A DNA stretch of 64,000 nucleotides from Adineta ricciae (Eukaryota; Rotifera; Eurotatoria; Adinetida; Adinetidae), in contig CAJNOJ010000025.1 in NCBI GenBank assembly GCA_905250025.1, forward strand, positions 1 through 64,000. The letters run 5' to 3'. Position 1 is the stretch's first letter, and every line of letters begins with the position of its first letter. The translations under genes and the position numbers were made by a program. The notes below the pieces were generated by a model, which saw only the letters and a list, made by a program, of their open reading frames with translations, was not told the origin of the DNA and did no database searches. Shown in pieces: positions 49,988-61,054 of the stretch.

Positions 49988-51465
49988 TCTTCTATGAAAT
50001 GAAATGAATATTACCGTATTCGTCCGGAGCGCATGAGCAATGTGTTGTGCTCCTTCATCACCGAGTTGGTTCCAACGGAGGTTAAGTGTGGTGAGTGTCT
50101 GTAGGTGTCAGATAGACTGAGTGCTTCATCTTCTATAAAATGAGATCAATATTACCGTATTCGTTCGCAGCGCATTAGCAATGTGTTGTGCTCCTTCAGC
50201 ACGCATTTGGTTCCAACTGAGGTCAAGTGTGGTGAGTGTGTGTAGGTGTGCGATAGACTGAGTGCCTCATCTCTAATAAAATGAGATCAATATTACCGTA
50301 TTCGTTCGCAACGCATCCGCAATGTGTTGTGCTCCTTCATCACCGATTTGATTCCAACGGAGATCAAGCGTGGTGAGTGTCTGAATTGAGTTAATATGTA
50401 ATGAAAAGCGGAAGTAGTAAAGAAAACCTTTGATGTTGTAACGATAATGATATCGTTAATCTCTTTCTGTTCTTTATTCTCTCAGCTCTATATCATACTA
50501 TCTCCGGGTCATGTCTCTCCTTCTCTCTTCTCCATATAAGCGTGTGACTTAGTGTGAAGTAGACTCAGTCTGGTCATGTAGAGTAGTTAATGAACATCTA
50601 TACCATGAGAGGCGGTAAGCTACTCAACTAGTTTGCGGTTAGAGATGGCACTTCGGATGGTATGTATTGGATTTGAAATAATTATGTGTGGGGTCGATTT
50701 TCAACGAGCAGCCGTGTGTGGATGTGAGTTTCTTCGGGTGCATGATGATGCTAGTTGTTGTTCAGGAAAGAGGTGCTGTGTCGAGAATCTAGACTGGAGA
50801 TTACGGTGAAAGGATGGGATAGAAATGGTAGAACATAAGTTTCAATATGTATTGGTGGTAATGAGATTTCTCTTTTGAAGACGCGGTCCAGTGAAATCCA
50901 AGTCCTACTCTTTTGAAATGTAGGAGCTGAACTTGATGTACCCGTGTTGAGAATGAATATTGGCATAGGTCAAAGAACTGTACAGTGTTGTTTGCTTCAG
51001 TAGATGAGTTCCGTCAAAAGTTGTAAGTGATGCAATTTTTGTGTCGAGTAGTGGAACGCAGAAACGGTAACGCATCAGTAAGCGTTTTGCTCTTTCATGG
51101 TCGCGTATCTGCCGAATGCATCCTCAATGTACATAGAACAAAAGGGAGCGAGTGAAGGAATGCTTGATTTCATATGACTTCTGACTGTGATTGTCTCATC
51201 CTAGCAAACTGTTTGTGAATTATGAAATTAGTTTGGGTTGTCCTATGACGGAATCTACGACATCAAATACCATTAAGCTTATGTATAGCACAGTCGACGA
51301 GAATGTTAAAATACCAAGTAAACTTACTTGATATCGTTGGTAAGTACTCAGGATCTGATTGAGCCGTCGACAGATATTTTGCATTGAACAAAATAGCGTC
51401 CGGCCATTTTGATGATCCATAATTCGATAAACTAGTTCGACAGGTAATGTGGAAAATGTGTGCAT
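49988..51465 (-). CDS. F-box and LRR protein, copy B, cut at the N
   Basis: Near-identical to copy A from its F-box exon (start 51465, possibly extended to an in-frame ATG at 51549) through the middle region. Only three LRR modules (at about 50373, 50235 and 50095) remain before the sequence meets the N at 49987, inside a module intron. It differs from copy A by scattered substitutions and by about 210 inserted bases at 50431-50644. Probably the other allele or a recent tandem copy whose 3' part was lost in assembly. Confidence 0.7.
50431..50644. mobile_element. About 210-bp insertion present only in copy B
   Basis: Aligning copies A and B, AAAG-AACTTCT-GGTGGCAC in A is interrupted in B by about 210 bp starting TGATGTTGTAACGATA. 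Near its left end it carries a perfect hairpin TAACGATA-ATGA-TATCGTTA. It has no coding capacity. The TGTTG start recalls a solo LTR, but no CA end or clear target duplication is visible, so the class stays open. Confidence 0.5.
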
Positions 51466-51824
51466 GTTGTATTTCAGTCGTGCAGCAGACCGTACCGTAG
51501 AAACTGGAAGCGATGGAAAATATTTGGTTTCGTTCGTTATGAGTAGCAATTCATGGTGATGATGTAGATATATATGTTTTTGACGAAAACGAATGACGTG
51601 TAATCATTTCAACAGTTACGAATCGTTGGCGTGTGCAGATAGATGGCATTGGAATATGTATTCTCAGTGAGTTCTGTTTTGACATTCATAATGGTGAATT
51701 TAAAAATTAAACGCAGAAAATCTTCTGTGCCTTTGACTCCTTTGCAGGCCGATTCGATTTTTGTGAAAAGGAATTAACACCCATAAATTAATTCCTCTAA
51801 CTAAAAAATATATTGGAAGCATAA

Positions 51825-52485
51825 GCTGGGGAATATGATTTTGCGGCAAATTACCTTTTTAAATTAATTCCTAATTTTTGACAAAATCAAAATATAGGAA
51901 GACTCTGTTTACTCAACTATAAAGTGCAGTTGAAAATACATGATAGGGTTAGTGTTATATGCGGTATTGCGGTATAAGCAGTATATGCGGTATTGCGGTA
52001 TAATAACACAGGAGGTATAGAGGGTATATACGGAATAGTAGTTTCCTTCTATACATCCTGTGGTGGTATACCGCAATACCACAATACTACATATACCACA
52101 TATACCGCGTATACCCTCTACACTACTATACATCCTGTGGTAGTATACCGCAATACCGCAATACAACATATATCGCTTATACCGCAATACCACAATATTA
52201 AAATATCACCTATACATATTTTTATCCTGTGCCTATATTATCATATATAGGATGAGTAGGACGAATACTTCGATATCTGTTACTGGTCTATGTTTGAATA
52301 AATAATTATTTTGTTCCATGTCCGAAAGACCTGTAGATTGGTCTGATGAATTAGGCGAAGTTAGTGTTCATTGATGCTTATTGATGTGTGTGAAGGTGCT
52401 AAGTGCATTGCTGCGGTGGTGTGTACTGATTAGGATGATATAATGTTAAGTTTATTTTGAATTTGCCGCAAAATCAAAAACCCCA
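51825..52485. mobile_element. Possible non-autonomous element with about 28-bp terminal inverted repeats
   Basis: Left end GCTGGGGAATATGATTTTGC with GGCAAATT; the right end, reverse-complemented, reads GCTGGGGTTTTTGATTTTGC with GGCAAATT. The enclosed 660 bp has no coding frame and holds a palindrome-rich block. No convincing target-site duplication. MITE-like, but the family is unknown. Confidence 0.45.
51955..52200. repeat. Palindromic TATACCGCAATACC repeat block
   Basis: Two direct copies of TATGCGGTATTGCGGTATA (51958-52003) are the reverse complement of several TATACCGCAATACC units between 52060 and 52192. Two direct repeats starting CTATACATCCTGTGGT (about 52049 and 52127) are also present. 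Transcribed or single-stranded, this would fold into long hairpins. Confidence 0.75.
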
Positions 52486-55439
52486 GCACCTCCGTTTCTC
52501 AACCTGAAAAATCAGTCACATGACCTTTTTTTCAGTTTTAACGCCACAAAGTATAAGTTTGAGCTACGGTTTACTGCAGGGGTGACGCTAACTTGAACAT
52601 TTAAAGTTAAATTAAATTGGCACCCCTAAGACACATCTAATTTTTGTGTGGAAGGGTGAGTTAGAACGCTCACCATCTTTTACATAAATAGCATGAGAGT
52701 TCCCCCATCAAGGCGCTCTAACGATTTGTTGTGAACTCATTTTGATGAATTAATTACCCTATGATATTTTAATAAATAAGAAAGCGTGGAAAACCTTCGA
52801 AAGAACAAATGTTATCGATTCTCTTAGGAAACTAGACGTTTAGTTTATGGGAAAAGTTAAACCGCTTTTCAATATCCCGAAGCAGATGGCGTTGAAGATA
52901 ATTGGCAAATCTACAAGAACGCTGCAGTATCTTACTTTAAAACATCCGCAGTCCTGTTAACAGCGAACTGCCGATTAGTTTCTGACAATACAATAACCGT
53001 GATGGACACATCCGACCAGTTACAACGAAGAGCAAAAATAGTACCAAGCTTATCATTTGGTTGTGAAAGATAGTATTCTATGTCAAGCATGCTACATGTT
53101 ATATTGTTTCCTAGGATTTTACTCTATGCTTTGTGCAATAAGTTATGAAACGCATGGAGCTACATCGTTCTAGTTCTTCAGCATCGGTTTTCCTTTGAAA
53201 TGATATTTGTATTATGAATATGAACAAAATAAATGTTTTCTTTTGTTGAGATATACATTGCCCATATGATTTCCCTGACAATCAATTTTATTGCTTAACT
53301 GATGCGAATTCAGTCTCTCTTACTAAAATTATTTTCCTCGATTTGATTTCACTAGTAACAATAAGATAAAAGTCGACTTATACTCTTCGAATGATTAGCG
53401 ATGCTAATTAAATACTAAATTCATGGTTTCTTCACTTTGTTGTTCTGTAGAAATGATGCACATCATACGATCCTGTCTTCTCGCAAGATTTGTATATGTA
53501 CAATTTGGTCTATTATTTACAAATACCGTGTTCAATTACCTTATTGAGCTACATATAGATCACTGGACTTCATTTGTACATGGTTTTTTTCTTAGAATAG
53601 CTAAAGTTTTCCCATCGCTAAAAAAACGTTTTGAATAGGCAATATTACTCCGCAGTCAAATAACGTGGAGAAATCATCTGATAATATAGTATTCAGTCGA
53701 ATGAAATCGTTCAATAGCATCATCTTACTTCACTTGAGATTGGAAGAACTGCGATATTACTTATATCGAACGGTTCCTAAATAAAGTCAAAGCCCACCTA
53801 ACTCGTGTTGGTGAATTAAATATTCGATATGAGCATTTAAGAATTGTTACAAAACATTTTACAAGAGATTCAACACGGAGCCATTGTGTTATTGTAAAAC
53901 AATTATATACGAGAAACAAAAACTGTTGGCTTGAAAGATTATCATGCATATTTTCCTTTATCGTATATTAATTTTCATTCAACGTGTTTGCTAATCTGAG
54001 TCAAAAATAAAATGAATTGTTTCGTTTGTTAATAACAATAAGAGCAGAAAAAAAATGACAAAACGCTTCTATTCTATGAAACTAACATATACTTTCGAAA
54101 ACAAATACGAAGCACAGTTTTTCATATTATAATCAGACACCAATGGCAAACCCTAACACTATAAGCTATTTTCGGTTTTCCACGATGAAATGTCATCAAC
54201 ATGTATATAACGTCGCTTTTGAAATATAAAATAGAATAGAAGAATGTAAGGCTTTCACGAGAAGTTTCGTGCCAGGCAGAAAAAAAGAGCATAAAAAGCT
54301 GTAGTCGTCCGCGATTTAAAAAACACGCTCAGATCAATCGGACAAAATTTAGTTGAGTAATGCAATAACAAATTAAGATTTATCGAAAAAAAAGCGCTTC
54401 GAGAGTCTTTCTGTGTAAAACATTCTTATCGACGATATTTATGGTAAAAGTTCTAATTTGGTCCAATCGAAGAACATAACTAAATCGATTTAGATGGAGT
54501 GGAGAAGAGACAAACAAACATCTACGGTCTCATCCACATTTGGCAACAATTTCCTATATAAGTGTATCTCGTCTCGAGTTGTGTGAACATGAACCATTAT
54601 TACTTTTCTATAAATTCGAGCGATTTAGATATTTCAAATCTTTTCGAGAAATAATTCTATTATGAAATTTACTCGCCTGGTCTTAATTTTACTGCCGACC
54701 CACAGTGGTGTAAGTTTCTTGTCTGACAAATTTACTGGTACTTCCTGATGATCAACGCTTGGATGTGAAGTTGCCTACATCGCTTGCTTAGCCACTGGAG
54801 GCATGGTCGCTATGTATCGATTCACGTATACAATGGAATCAATTATTAATCCCTTTAGGTATGACAGGACCAGTCGCAACAGGTGCTTGTCGAGCTACGA
54901 AAGTAGTATGCTTTTTCAGTTTAGAGACAGTTGTAACAAGCGGCACAAATACATTTACCAGCGTAAAGTGATCTCATCCGAGATTATCGTATGAAACAAG
55001 GCCAATCACAAAAAAAATGAAAACTCAACAACATTGTTGAAAACCATATCTGTTTTATTTTCATGATACGACTGGATGAGAGTTAGGTTCGATTTTTGTA
55101 TTCATCACAAAAGCAGAAAACATATTTAATTCTTTTTGTATGTAGTTCAGATGTTTTACAAACTAGCATGCTCACTCTTGGTCAAAGGGAGAGCCGCAGA
55201 TTTTAAATAAAATCGAGGTGCAACTACTATAACGATTTTGACATTCGCCGTTTTCGGACATATTGGTTAACGTATAAAATTTGCAAAATCTGCTATATGT
55301 GTATCGAACGACCTCAAACTTTAAGATGATTGATCAATCGTTAGGAAACTTTATGTTTTAAGTTAACCGATCCTGATCAACTCATAATTGTGAAATTTTT
55401 ATTGAACAATTATCTCTTGAGCATATAGACTTCTATATT
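52486..55439. other. 3-kb gene-poor region
   Basis: AT-rich DNA with only short open frames (53423-53638 plus, 53761-53949 minus, 54803-54994 plus). None has a recognisable domain or plausible splice partners. Nothing further is called. Confidence 0.45.
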
Positions 55440-55830
55440 TCTTGCCAAGCACTTATTTCTCTCACAAACTAGACAATGAAACACATGCCCAAGGCACTTC
55501 AATGTCAGCTAGCCTAACAACTTTTTAACGTACTACAGTATTGAAGATTTATAACTCTGATTATTTTGTATAGTTTCATATTCATATCTTTCTTTTCATG
55601 TGAATGCGTGTTTGTCTAACCTTGTCGCTTTGCTTTGTTTTCTCTTCATCTTTTTATTATTATTATTTTCTCGCTGCTCTTCTTTTCGTTTTATTCGTAT
55701 CGTTGATATAATAGAAAGACAAGAATGAAAGTTAACCAATATCAGGTCTGCGTTAACACAAGATGGTTAGGAACAAACAATCATTAGAGCGAAACGAAAC
55801 ACAATGAGACATTGATCTAAAGGATACGAT
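55440..55830 (+). pseudogene. Decayed fragment of an SKT-like gene 3' end
   Basis: CAAGCACTTATTTCTCTCAC (55447) matches coding sequence at 41848; CCCAAGGCACTTC matches 42070; GTATAGTTTCATATTCAT through CTTTGCTTTGTTTTCTC matches the 3' UTR at 42435-42520; and CGTATCGTTGATATAATAG to the end matches 42565-42660. Most of the last coding exon is deleted between the matches. Diverged and collapsed, it is an old duplicate remnant lying just before the next gene. Confidence 0.7.
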
Positions 55831-55895
55831 GGTTTACCGGGTTGTTTAGCGTTCTTTCTTCTCAGAGTTACCATGAGATAGTAGATCAATCACGA

Positions 55896-57266
55896 ATGGG
55901 TACGACATTAAGGTGAGTAATTTATTGTTGTTTCAATGAATGTACACTTGATGATCAAGGTTAGTTGCTTCTCTATATTTTTGTTTATCTAAATAATAGT
56001 TCGAAGAAAGATTTTAATCGTGTACTTGCCCAACAGCCAATAGCATCAATTACAATACCACGTTTTGACTTATTGCAGGCTACCCAAAGCGAAACGTCAA
56101 TCGGCCCCATACCAGTAAGAATCGGTTTCTTGTATTTCCTACAATTTTTGTGTTTCTGTATATTGTCATACAATAGCGCAAAATTACGTGACTATATCTC
56201 TTGTATTTAATAGAATCCTATTCCTGAACTAATTTCGAAACCGGCGGGCCAGCGTGAAGATGAAATTGAGCTTTCATGGGGTGTTGATTCTTTTGTGAAT
56301 ACAAGCTCACTATATGTAAGAATATTATTCTTTTTTTTTTATATACTTAACATTTTGGTGACTTTTACAGCCGGATCTATCCTATATTTTCCTCAATCAA
56401 ATTCCACCAAAACACATGGATAACGATCCACCGAGTGACCGTACAACAAACAATAACACTGCTATCATTTCTCGCTCAGTCACCGATGAATATGATCAGA
56501 ATACGATTGGCAATGATTGTACCTCTTGTGCTCAACCAAAAAATCCCATAATTGAACGAAATGGAAAACAATTTGTTGCGAGAGTCAAACAACGAACTGA
56601 ACGACGTTACGTGGAATACTTGGACGAAAGTACACAGAAAAAGAGATTGTTCGAGGTGATTGATTATGTACCTTACCGAATAGTGGAACCATATAAAAAC
56701 CAATCGCAAATCAGTCTAGAACAGGAATCATTTCCAACGACATTTCAACCATCGCGCCGTTCAAATCGTGCAGCTACGACTCTGCCAACAACTGCAGATA
56801 ATCTATCGGATGTGTCAACCTCCGATGAGATTGAATACTTTTCTGAAACTGATTCTTTTGGTAGACTTCGCTTTTTTTCTAATTAGCATGATTTTGATGA
56901 AAGTTTTTACTAGAGTTCGACGATCAAGAATACGAAACAATTCGTCCAGAAGATATCAATCGAGCACGAAATATAAACACCATTGACGATGCTTACGAAC
57001 GAAATAGAGATATATATCATGAAGTTGTCGGTAGGTATGAGTTACCAGCAACAATTCCAAATCCATCCACTATGTCAATAAATCCTGATTTTCAACATTA
57101 TCGTCATTCATCATCTGACATCAGTCAGTACATTTCAAATCTCCCGTATAATCAAACAAGTAATCATTGTTCTGACTCGTTCAGTGATTTCTATTTTGTC
57201 GTCATTTTAGATTTAAATCAAAATCATCTTTATACCCATATAAATAATAATGTGTCCTATATTTGA
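55896..57266 (+). CDS. Hypothetical protein, five exons, 358 aa
   Basis: Not recognised. Exons 55896-55912, 56000-56114, 56214-56315, 56371-56860 and 56914-57266 join in phase, with introns of 53-99 bp and canonical ends; total 358 residues. There is no signal peptide or membrane segment. The centre has a basic, tyrosine-containing stretch (VARVKQRTERRYVEYLDE, then KKRLFEVIDYVPYRIVEPY) that looks like the only folded part. The rest is rich in S, T, N and D and probably disordered, with acidic (SDEIEYFSETDSF) and tyrosine-rich ends. The mini first exon of 17 nt is the least certain. Confidence 0.7.
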
Positions 57267-57633
57267 AGAAGAATTTTGTGCTTGTTGTTTGAAAATAAAA
57301 TTAATAACTTACATACACGCGACTATCAATATGAAGTAGACGATTATGAATAGAAACCGTTCAATTTTTCTACAGACAAACGATAACATCAAAAGTCAAT
57401 CTGAGTTGTTCATATTGGATTTATCTTCTACAAATATAATGAGGATGGAAACAGAATCTATTTCATAGTCTTTCAATGAGTCATTAATTTACGTGTATCT
57501 CCAATTTAGTTTTTATGTATCTAAATCTATTATGAACCAGTCATTTCTCCATTAATAAAACAAACAATATACATATATAAAATATTTCTGAATCTGACAT
57601 TGAACATCTTTATACAATAAGAATTAAAATGAA
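57267..57633. other. convergent intergenic gap
   Basis: 367 bp between the 3' ends of a plus-strand and a minus-strand gene; AT-rich, with AATAAA near 57294. No gene is visible. Confidence 0.5.
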
Positions 57634-58939
57634 TTAAGTTCGACATTTTTTGGCATTGAAAGATTGATCAAAATTGGAGTCGATTAATGGCCGCTTCTTC
57701 CCGGTCTTTGCTTCACCACTTCGTAGTTGTTTCTGTTGACTGCTAGCATTGTGTTCATCTTCGTCAATCATCTTCTGACGTTCAGCTTGCATTGCATCAT
57801 CGAGCCATTCGACACGCATCGATGGTTCGATATCTGTATCAATATTATTATTATGATCATTCTTCATATTACTTATCGATCGAATAACTGGAAGTGATTT
57901 CTTAGTTTGTTCATCGTCGACTATTGATGCACGTGATATGGATGTGTTGTTGTTGAGAAATTGTGCTAATGACGACTCGAGATCATTAAGCATTGTTTCG
58001 GCTTCACTTGTATTTTGTGATAATGATGATGATGGTGGTGGTGGCATCGATGTTGGTATCACTTTTGGTGACGATACTTGAGATTCCGCAACATGTGTGG
58101 CAAGATGATGAGTTTGTTTTTTATTCATAGTCGGTAGACTGCGAAGTGTTTGAACAGGTTTGAGGGCCTTCATTGGCCTTACTGTGGTTGCTTTTGTTGT
58201 TAATGAAGGTACATTATTCTCTTCGTCGTCATCGTCGTCATCTTCATCGCCAGCGGAAATAAAATTCTACGATAGGCTATAGGTTTCGAGAAGATTGGGT
58301 CAAGTACGTCGGAACATACCAATGATTTATTTGGATTATAGGTAGAAGCATATAACTTTTCAGCTACACGTTGTCCAAACGTCTGGCAAGCTTTGAGCCA
58401 TGCTGGATGTACACATGCTGCTCGATACTCTTCAACTTTTTTATATTCTTTTCCTCTCTTACTCAATTTTCCCTAAATAGTAAATGACAACTGCAAACAA
58501 ATTCAACAAATGACGAACAAACTAACTTTGCAAATATAATGTGTAAAAGGTACATCGAACATCCAAACAAATTTTCCACCGAGTTCTGTACATTGTTCAT
58601 GTAATGCCATTCTATTTGTGACTAGCTGTTGAGATACAAAAATGACCACACCTTGTAATGGAAGTTTATTCTGCATTGACTAAAGTAGAACGAGATACTA
58701 GTTGCTTATTCAAGCAAAATTCGACTATTACTGATGTTTGTAATTCAACTGGCATAATCGACGGTTGTCTTGTTCGTTACATATAGAAAGAGAGGAAAAC
58801 GAAACGAACGAACAGCCGATAATAATGGACATACATACATACAGCAACAATACAATTGACTAACCGTTTTTACTTTACCAATCACAATTTGAAATTTACT
58901 ACCGACATCTGCAGAACGTTGTTTGAACAAACCAATCAT
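57634..58939 (-). CDS. Mini TopBP1-like protein: one BRCT domain, linker and NLS
   Basis: Four exons, 58939-58865, 58679-58527, 58472-58320 and 58266-57634, all in phase 0, give 337 residues. Residues 25-130 form a BRCT domain (GVVIFVSQQLVTNRMALHEQ, LGGKFVWMFD, THYICKGKLS, HPAWLKACQTFGQRVAEKLY) followed by TYNPNKSL. This matches BRCT6 of TopBP1, where the same YNP-SL follows the domain. The linker has an acidic run and a segment VEWLDDAMQAERQ that recalls the tryptophan-containing ATR-activating segment of TopBP1 (IIWDDPTAREER). The end is basic (GKKRPLID, NAKKC), NLS-like. TopBP1 has about 1500 residues and nine BRCT modules; here BRCT0-5 and BRCT7/8 are absent. The ATG lies 3 nt after CATTTCAG, an acceptor-like sequence, so either an upstream exon or a spliced leader joins there. 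Confidence 0.72.
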
Positions 58940-59068
58940 TTGCTGAAATGCGTTTTGCAAAGAAAGGTTAAAAACGGAGTTTGTTTTGTTTTAATTTCGC
59001 TACTTTCTATTTAGTCCATTGTTAATCATTTGATTATTTCAAAACACTCCGATGTTTCTAGTCAGGCA
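58940..59068. promoter_or_regulatory. Compact bidirectional promoter region
   Basis: Only 129 bp separate the start of the TopBP1-like gene (minus) from the ATG of the C6orf120 homologue (plus). This leaves little room for missing 5' exons and implies a shared promoter. No TATA box stands out. Confidence 0.5.
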
Positions 59069-59770
59069 ATGATCGCCTGCTTCTATCGATCGTTCGTTCT
59101 TCTTCTGATCGTTTCGTTTCTATTCTCATCTTCCTATGGACATAAACAATCATCCATTTATTCCATTATATTTAGTGAAGATGATCAGAGGCGCACAGAA
59201 ACGAAAGATGACGATGACCAATATACCAGCGAATCAAAATATGACCGGGCTTCATATCAACACGAACAAGCTGAATTAGCGAATATTTATGCACCCAATC
59301 GGACTTATATCTCAATGCACGATGATCGGATTCATCCATCGAATTTTACTTATTTTACATTTAAAAATCGTGGGACTTATCGATTTATTCTGATATCGTT
59401 ACGTGGCGATGCCGATCTATATATTTCAACTAGCCATAAACATGTATCGTATGATAATTACGATTTTAGTTCATGCACGTGTGGCATAGATGAGATACTG
59501 ATCGATCCCTACGTAAAACGACCCATTTACATTGGCATCTACGGCTATTCTCAATATCAAGTAAGTCATTATCGTTTACTTGTTGAATTAGTCGACGCGA
59601 CAATTCCACTGGATGATCTACACGATGACCCAACTACAGCAGATCAAGATACAACACAAAAGAATCAAAAGACTTCACGAGTTACTAGTGAAAGCAGAGA
59701 TGATGAGCAACATTTACTGTGGAATATTCTCGTATGGATACTGAATGTTCTCTTCGAAGTATTAACTTGA
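59069..59770 (+). CDS. UPF0669 family secreted protein (C6orf120 homologue)
   Basis: 233 aa, single exon. The ATG at 59069 starts a clear signal peptide (MIACFYRSFVLLLIVSFLFS, cleavage near residue 25); the open frame begins earlier, at 59030, but without a signal. An acidic spacer is followed by the conserved domain (residues 75-180): YFTFKNRGTYRFILISLRGD, DADLYIS, SSCTCGIDEI, RPIYIGIYGY. The C-terminal hydrophobic segment LLWNILVWILNVLFEVL matches the end of human C6orf120. Human members are N-glycosylated, secreted and poorly understood; NRT and NFT are possible glycosylation sites here. It lies 161 bp upstream of PSMB4 on the same strand. Confidence 0.88.
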   Translation: MIACFYRSFVLLLIVSFLFSSSYGHKQSSIYSIIFSEDDQRRTETKDDDDQYTSESKYDRASYQHEQAELANIYAPNRTYISMHDDRIHPSNFTYFTFKNRGTYRFILISLRGDADLYISTSHKHVSYDNYDFSSCTCGIDEILIDPYVKRPIYIGIYGYSQYQVSHYRLLVELVDATIPLDDLHDDPTTADQDTTQKNQKTSRVTSESRDDEQHLLWNILVWILNVLFEVLT

Positions 59771-59900
59771 TCTATTTTTCGTCTTTCATCTTCTTTCTTT
59801 ATGCATATATAAATATAGTTGTTTATCTGCCGGTGTCTTATTTGGTTCTTTCTGATTTGATTATTTATTTATTGTTCTTCGATTTTCTTTTTCTCTTTCT

Positions 59901-59902
59901 AG
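59901..59902 (+). promoter_or_regulatory. Acceptor-like site before PSMB4 (possible trans-splice site)
   Basis: A strong pyrimidine tract ending TTTTTCTCTTTCTAG sits 30 nt before the PSMB4 ATG and 131 nt after the upstream stop codon. No donor or small 5' exon is visible between the genes. In a spliced-leader organism this would resolve a two-gene transcript. Confidence 0.5.
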
Positions 59903-59931
59903 ATTAAATTCCCAGAGAAAAAACTCGAAAA

Positions 59932-61054
59932 ATGATGAGTACATTCAATCCATTCGAAGCACACTACGATACAATCAACGATAAAGATGATTTCAACATC
60001 GGAAATACAAGCCGGAATTATACAATTGATCCATTAGAAACCGAAGCTGAACGAAATCTTCGAACACGAACTGTGTACGTAAAACACTTCTTTAGCCTAC
60101 AACCTCCATTCTCTCACCTTCTCTAGTACGCCAATCGTAACTGGTTCATCTGTTGCCGCCTTCGTTTTCAATGGTGGCGTTATTTTAGCTGCTGATGTAC
60201 TCGGCTCGTATGGTTCTCTGGCTAAATATCGTAATTTACCACGTATTCACCAAGTTAATGACAAAACAGTTTTGGCACTCGGTGGTGATCTATCAGATGC
60301 TGACTATATCAAAGAAGCCATTGATTCTAAAGTGTAAGTTGACCAGTTCGAGCTAATGTTTGATCATGTTTAATCATTATCTAGTGAAGAAGATATCGTT
60401 CAAGAAGATGGTGGTGAAATGACACCGTTGGCTCTCTATTCGTGGTGTACACGATTGATGTATCATCGACGAACAAAATTCAATCCATTGTTGACAAGTG
60501 TGGTCGTAGCTGGTCTAGAAAATAATGAACCGTAAAATGAAAACACTGAATAAAAAATTTTGCCCATGATGTACGGGCTTTTCTTTGTAGATTTCTTGGA
60601 CGTGTGAATGACAAGGGCTCGGCCTACAAAGAATTCTTAATTATGACTGGTATTGCAAATCATTTAGCCCAAGTATGTTTATGAATTTACGGACACGATT
60701 CGTTTAAAGGTTAATTTACTCTTAGGGTTGGATTCGAACAATTCTCGAAAATGCCAATCAATTAAATAAAGATCAAGCTGAACAATTAATGGATCGCATT
60801 ATTAAACAATTGTTCTATCGTGATTGCCGTGCATTTGCTCGCGTAAGACAGACACACTTTTCCCTTGGATTATCTGATTTTTCTCGTCTTAGTATCGTGT
60901 TTGCATCGTCACCAAAGATGGCGTTGAATTCAAAGCTAAAGAAGTTCAACCTGATTGGAGTTTAGCCCCAAAATTGTACGTTTTCATTTCTATTCCACAT
61001 GATTTCATTTGATCGAAAATGCATTTTCCTTCTTCTAGACGCAATACAGAATAA
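59932..61054 (+). CDS. PSMB4: 20S proteasome subunit beta type-4
   Basis: Non-catalytic beta7 subunit of the 20S core particle. Seven exons: 59932-60074, 60127-60333, 60385-60531, 60591-60672, 60726-60842, 60893-60975 and 61039-61054. They splice to 264 residues, the same length as human PSMB4. A propeptide of about 50 residues precedes TPIVTGSSVAAFVFNGGVIL; then come ADVLGSYGSLAKYRN, the LGGDLSDADYIKEAI helix, WCTRLMYHRRTKFNPL, FLGRVNDKGSAY, LAQGWIR and LFYRDCRAFARYRV. A threonine stands at the predicted mature start, but lysine-33-type catalytic context is replaced, as is usual for this inactive subunit. Introns are 50-63 bp. Confidence 0.95.
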
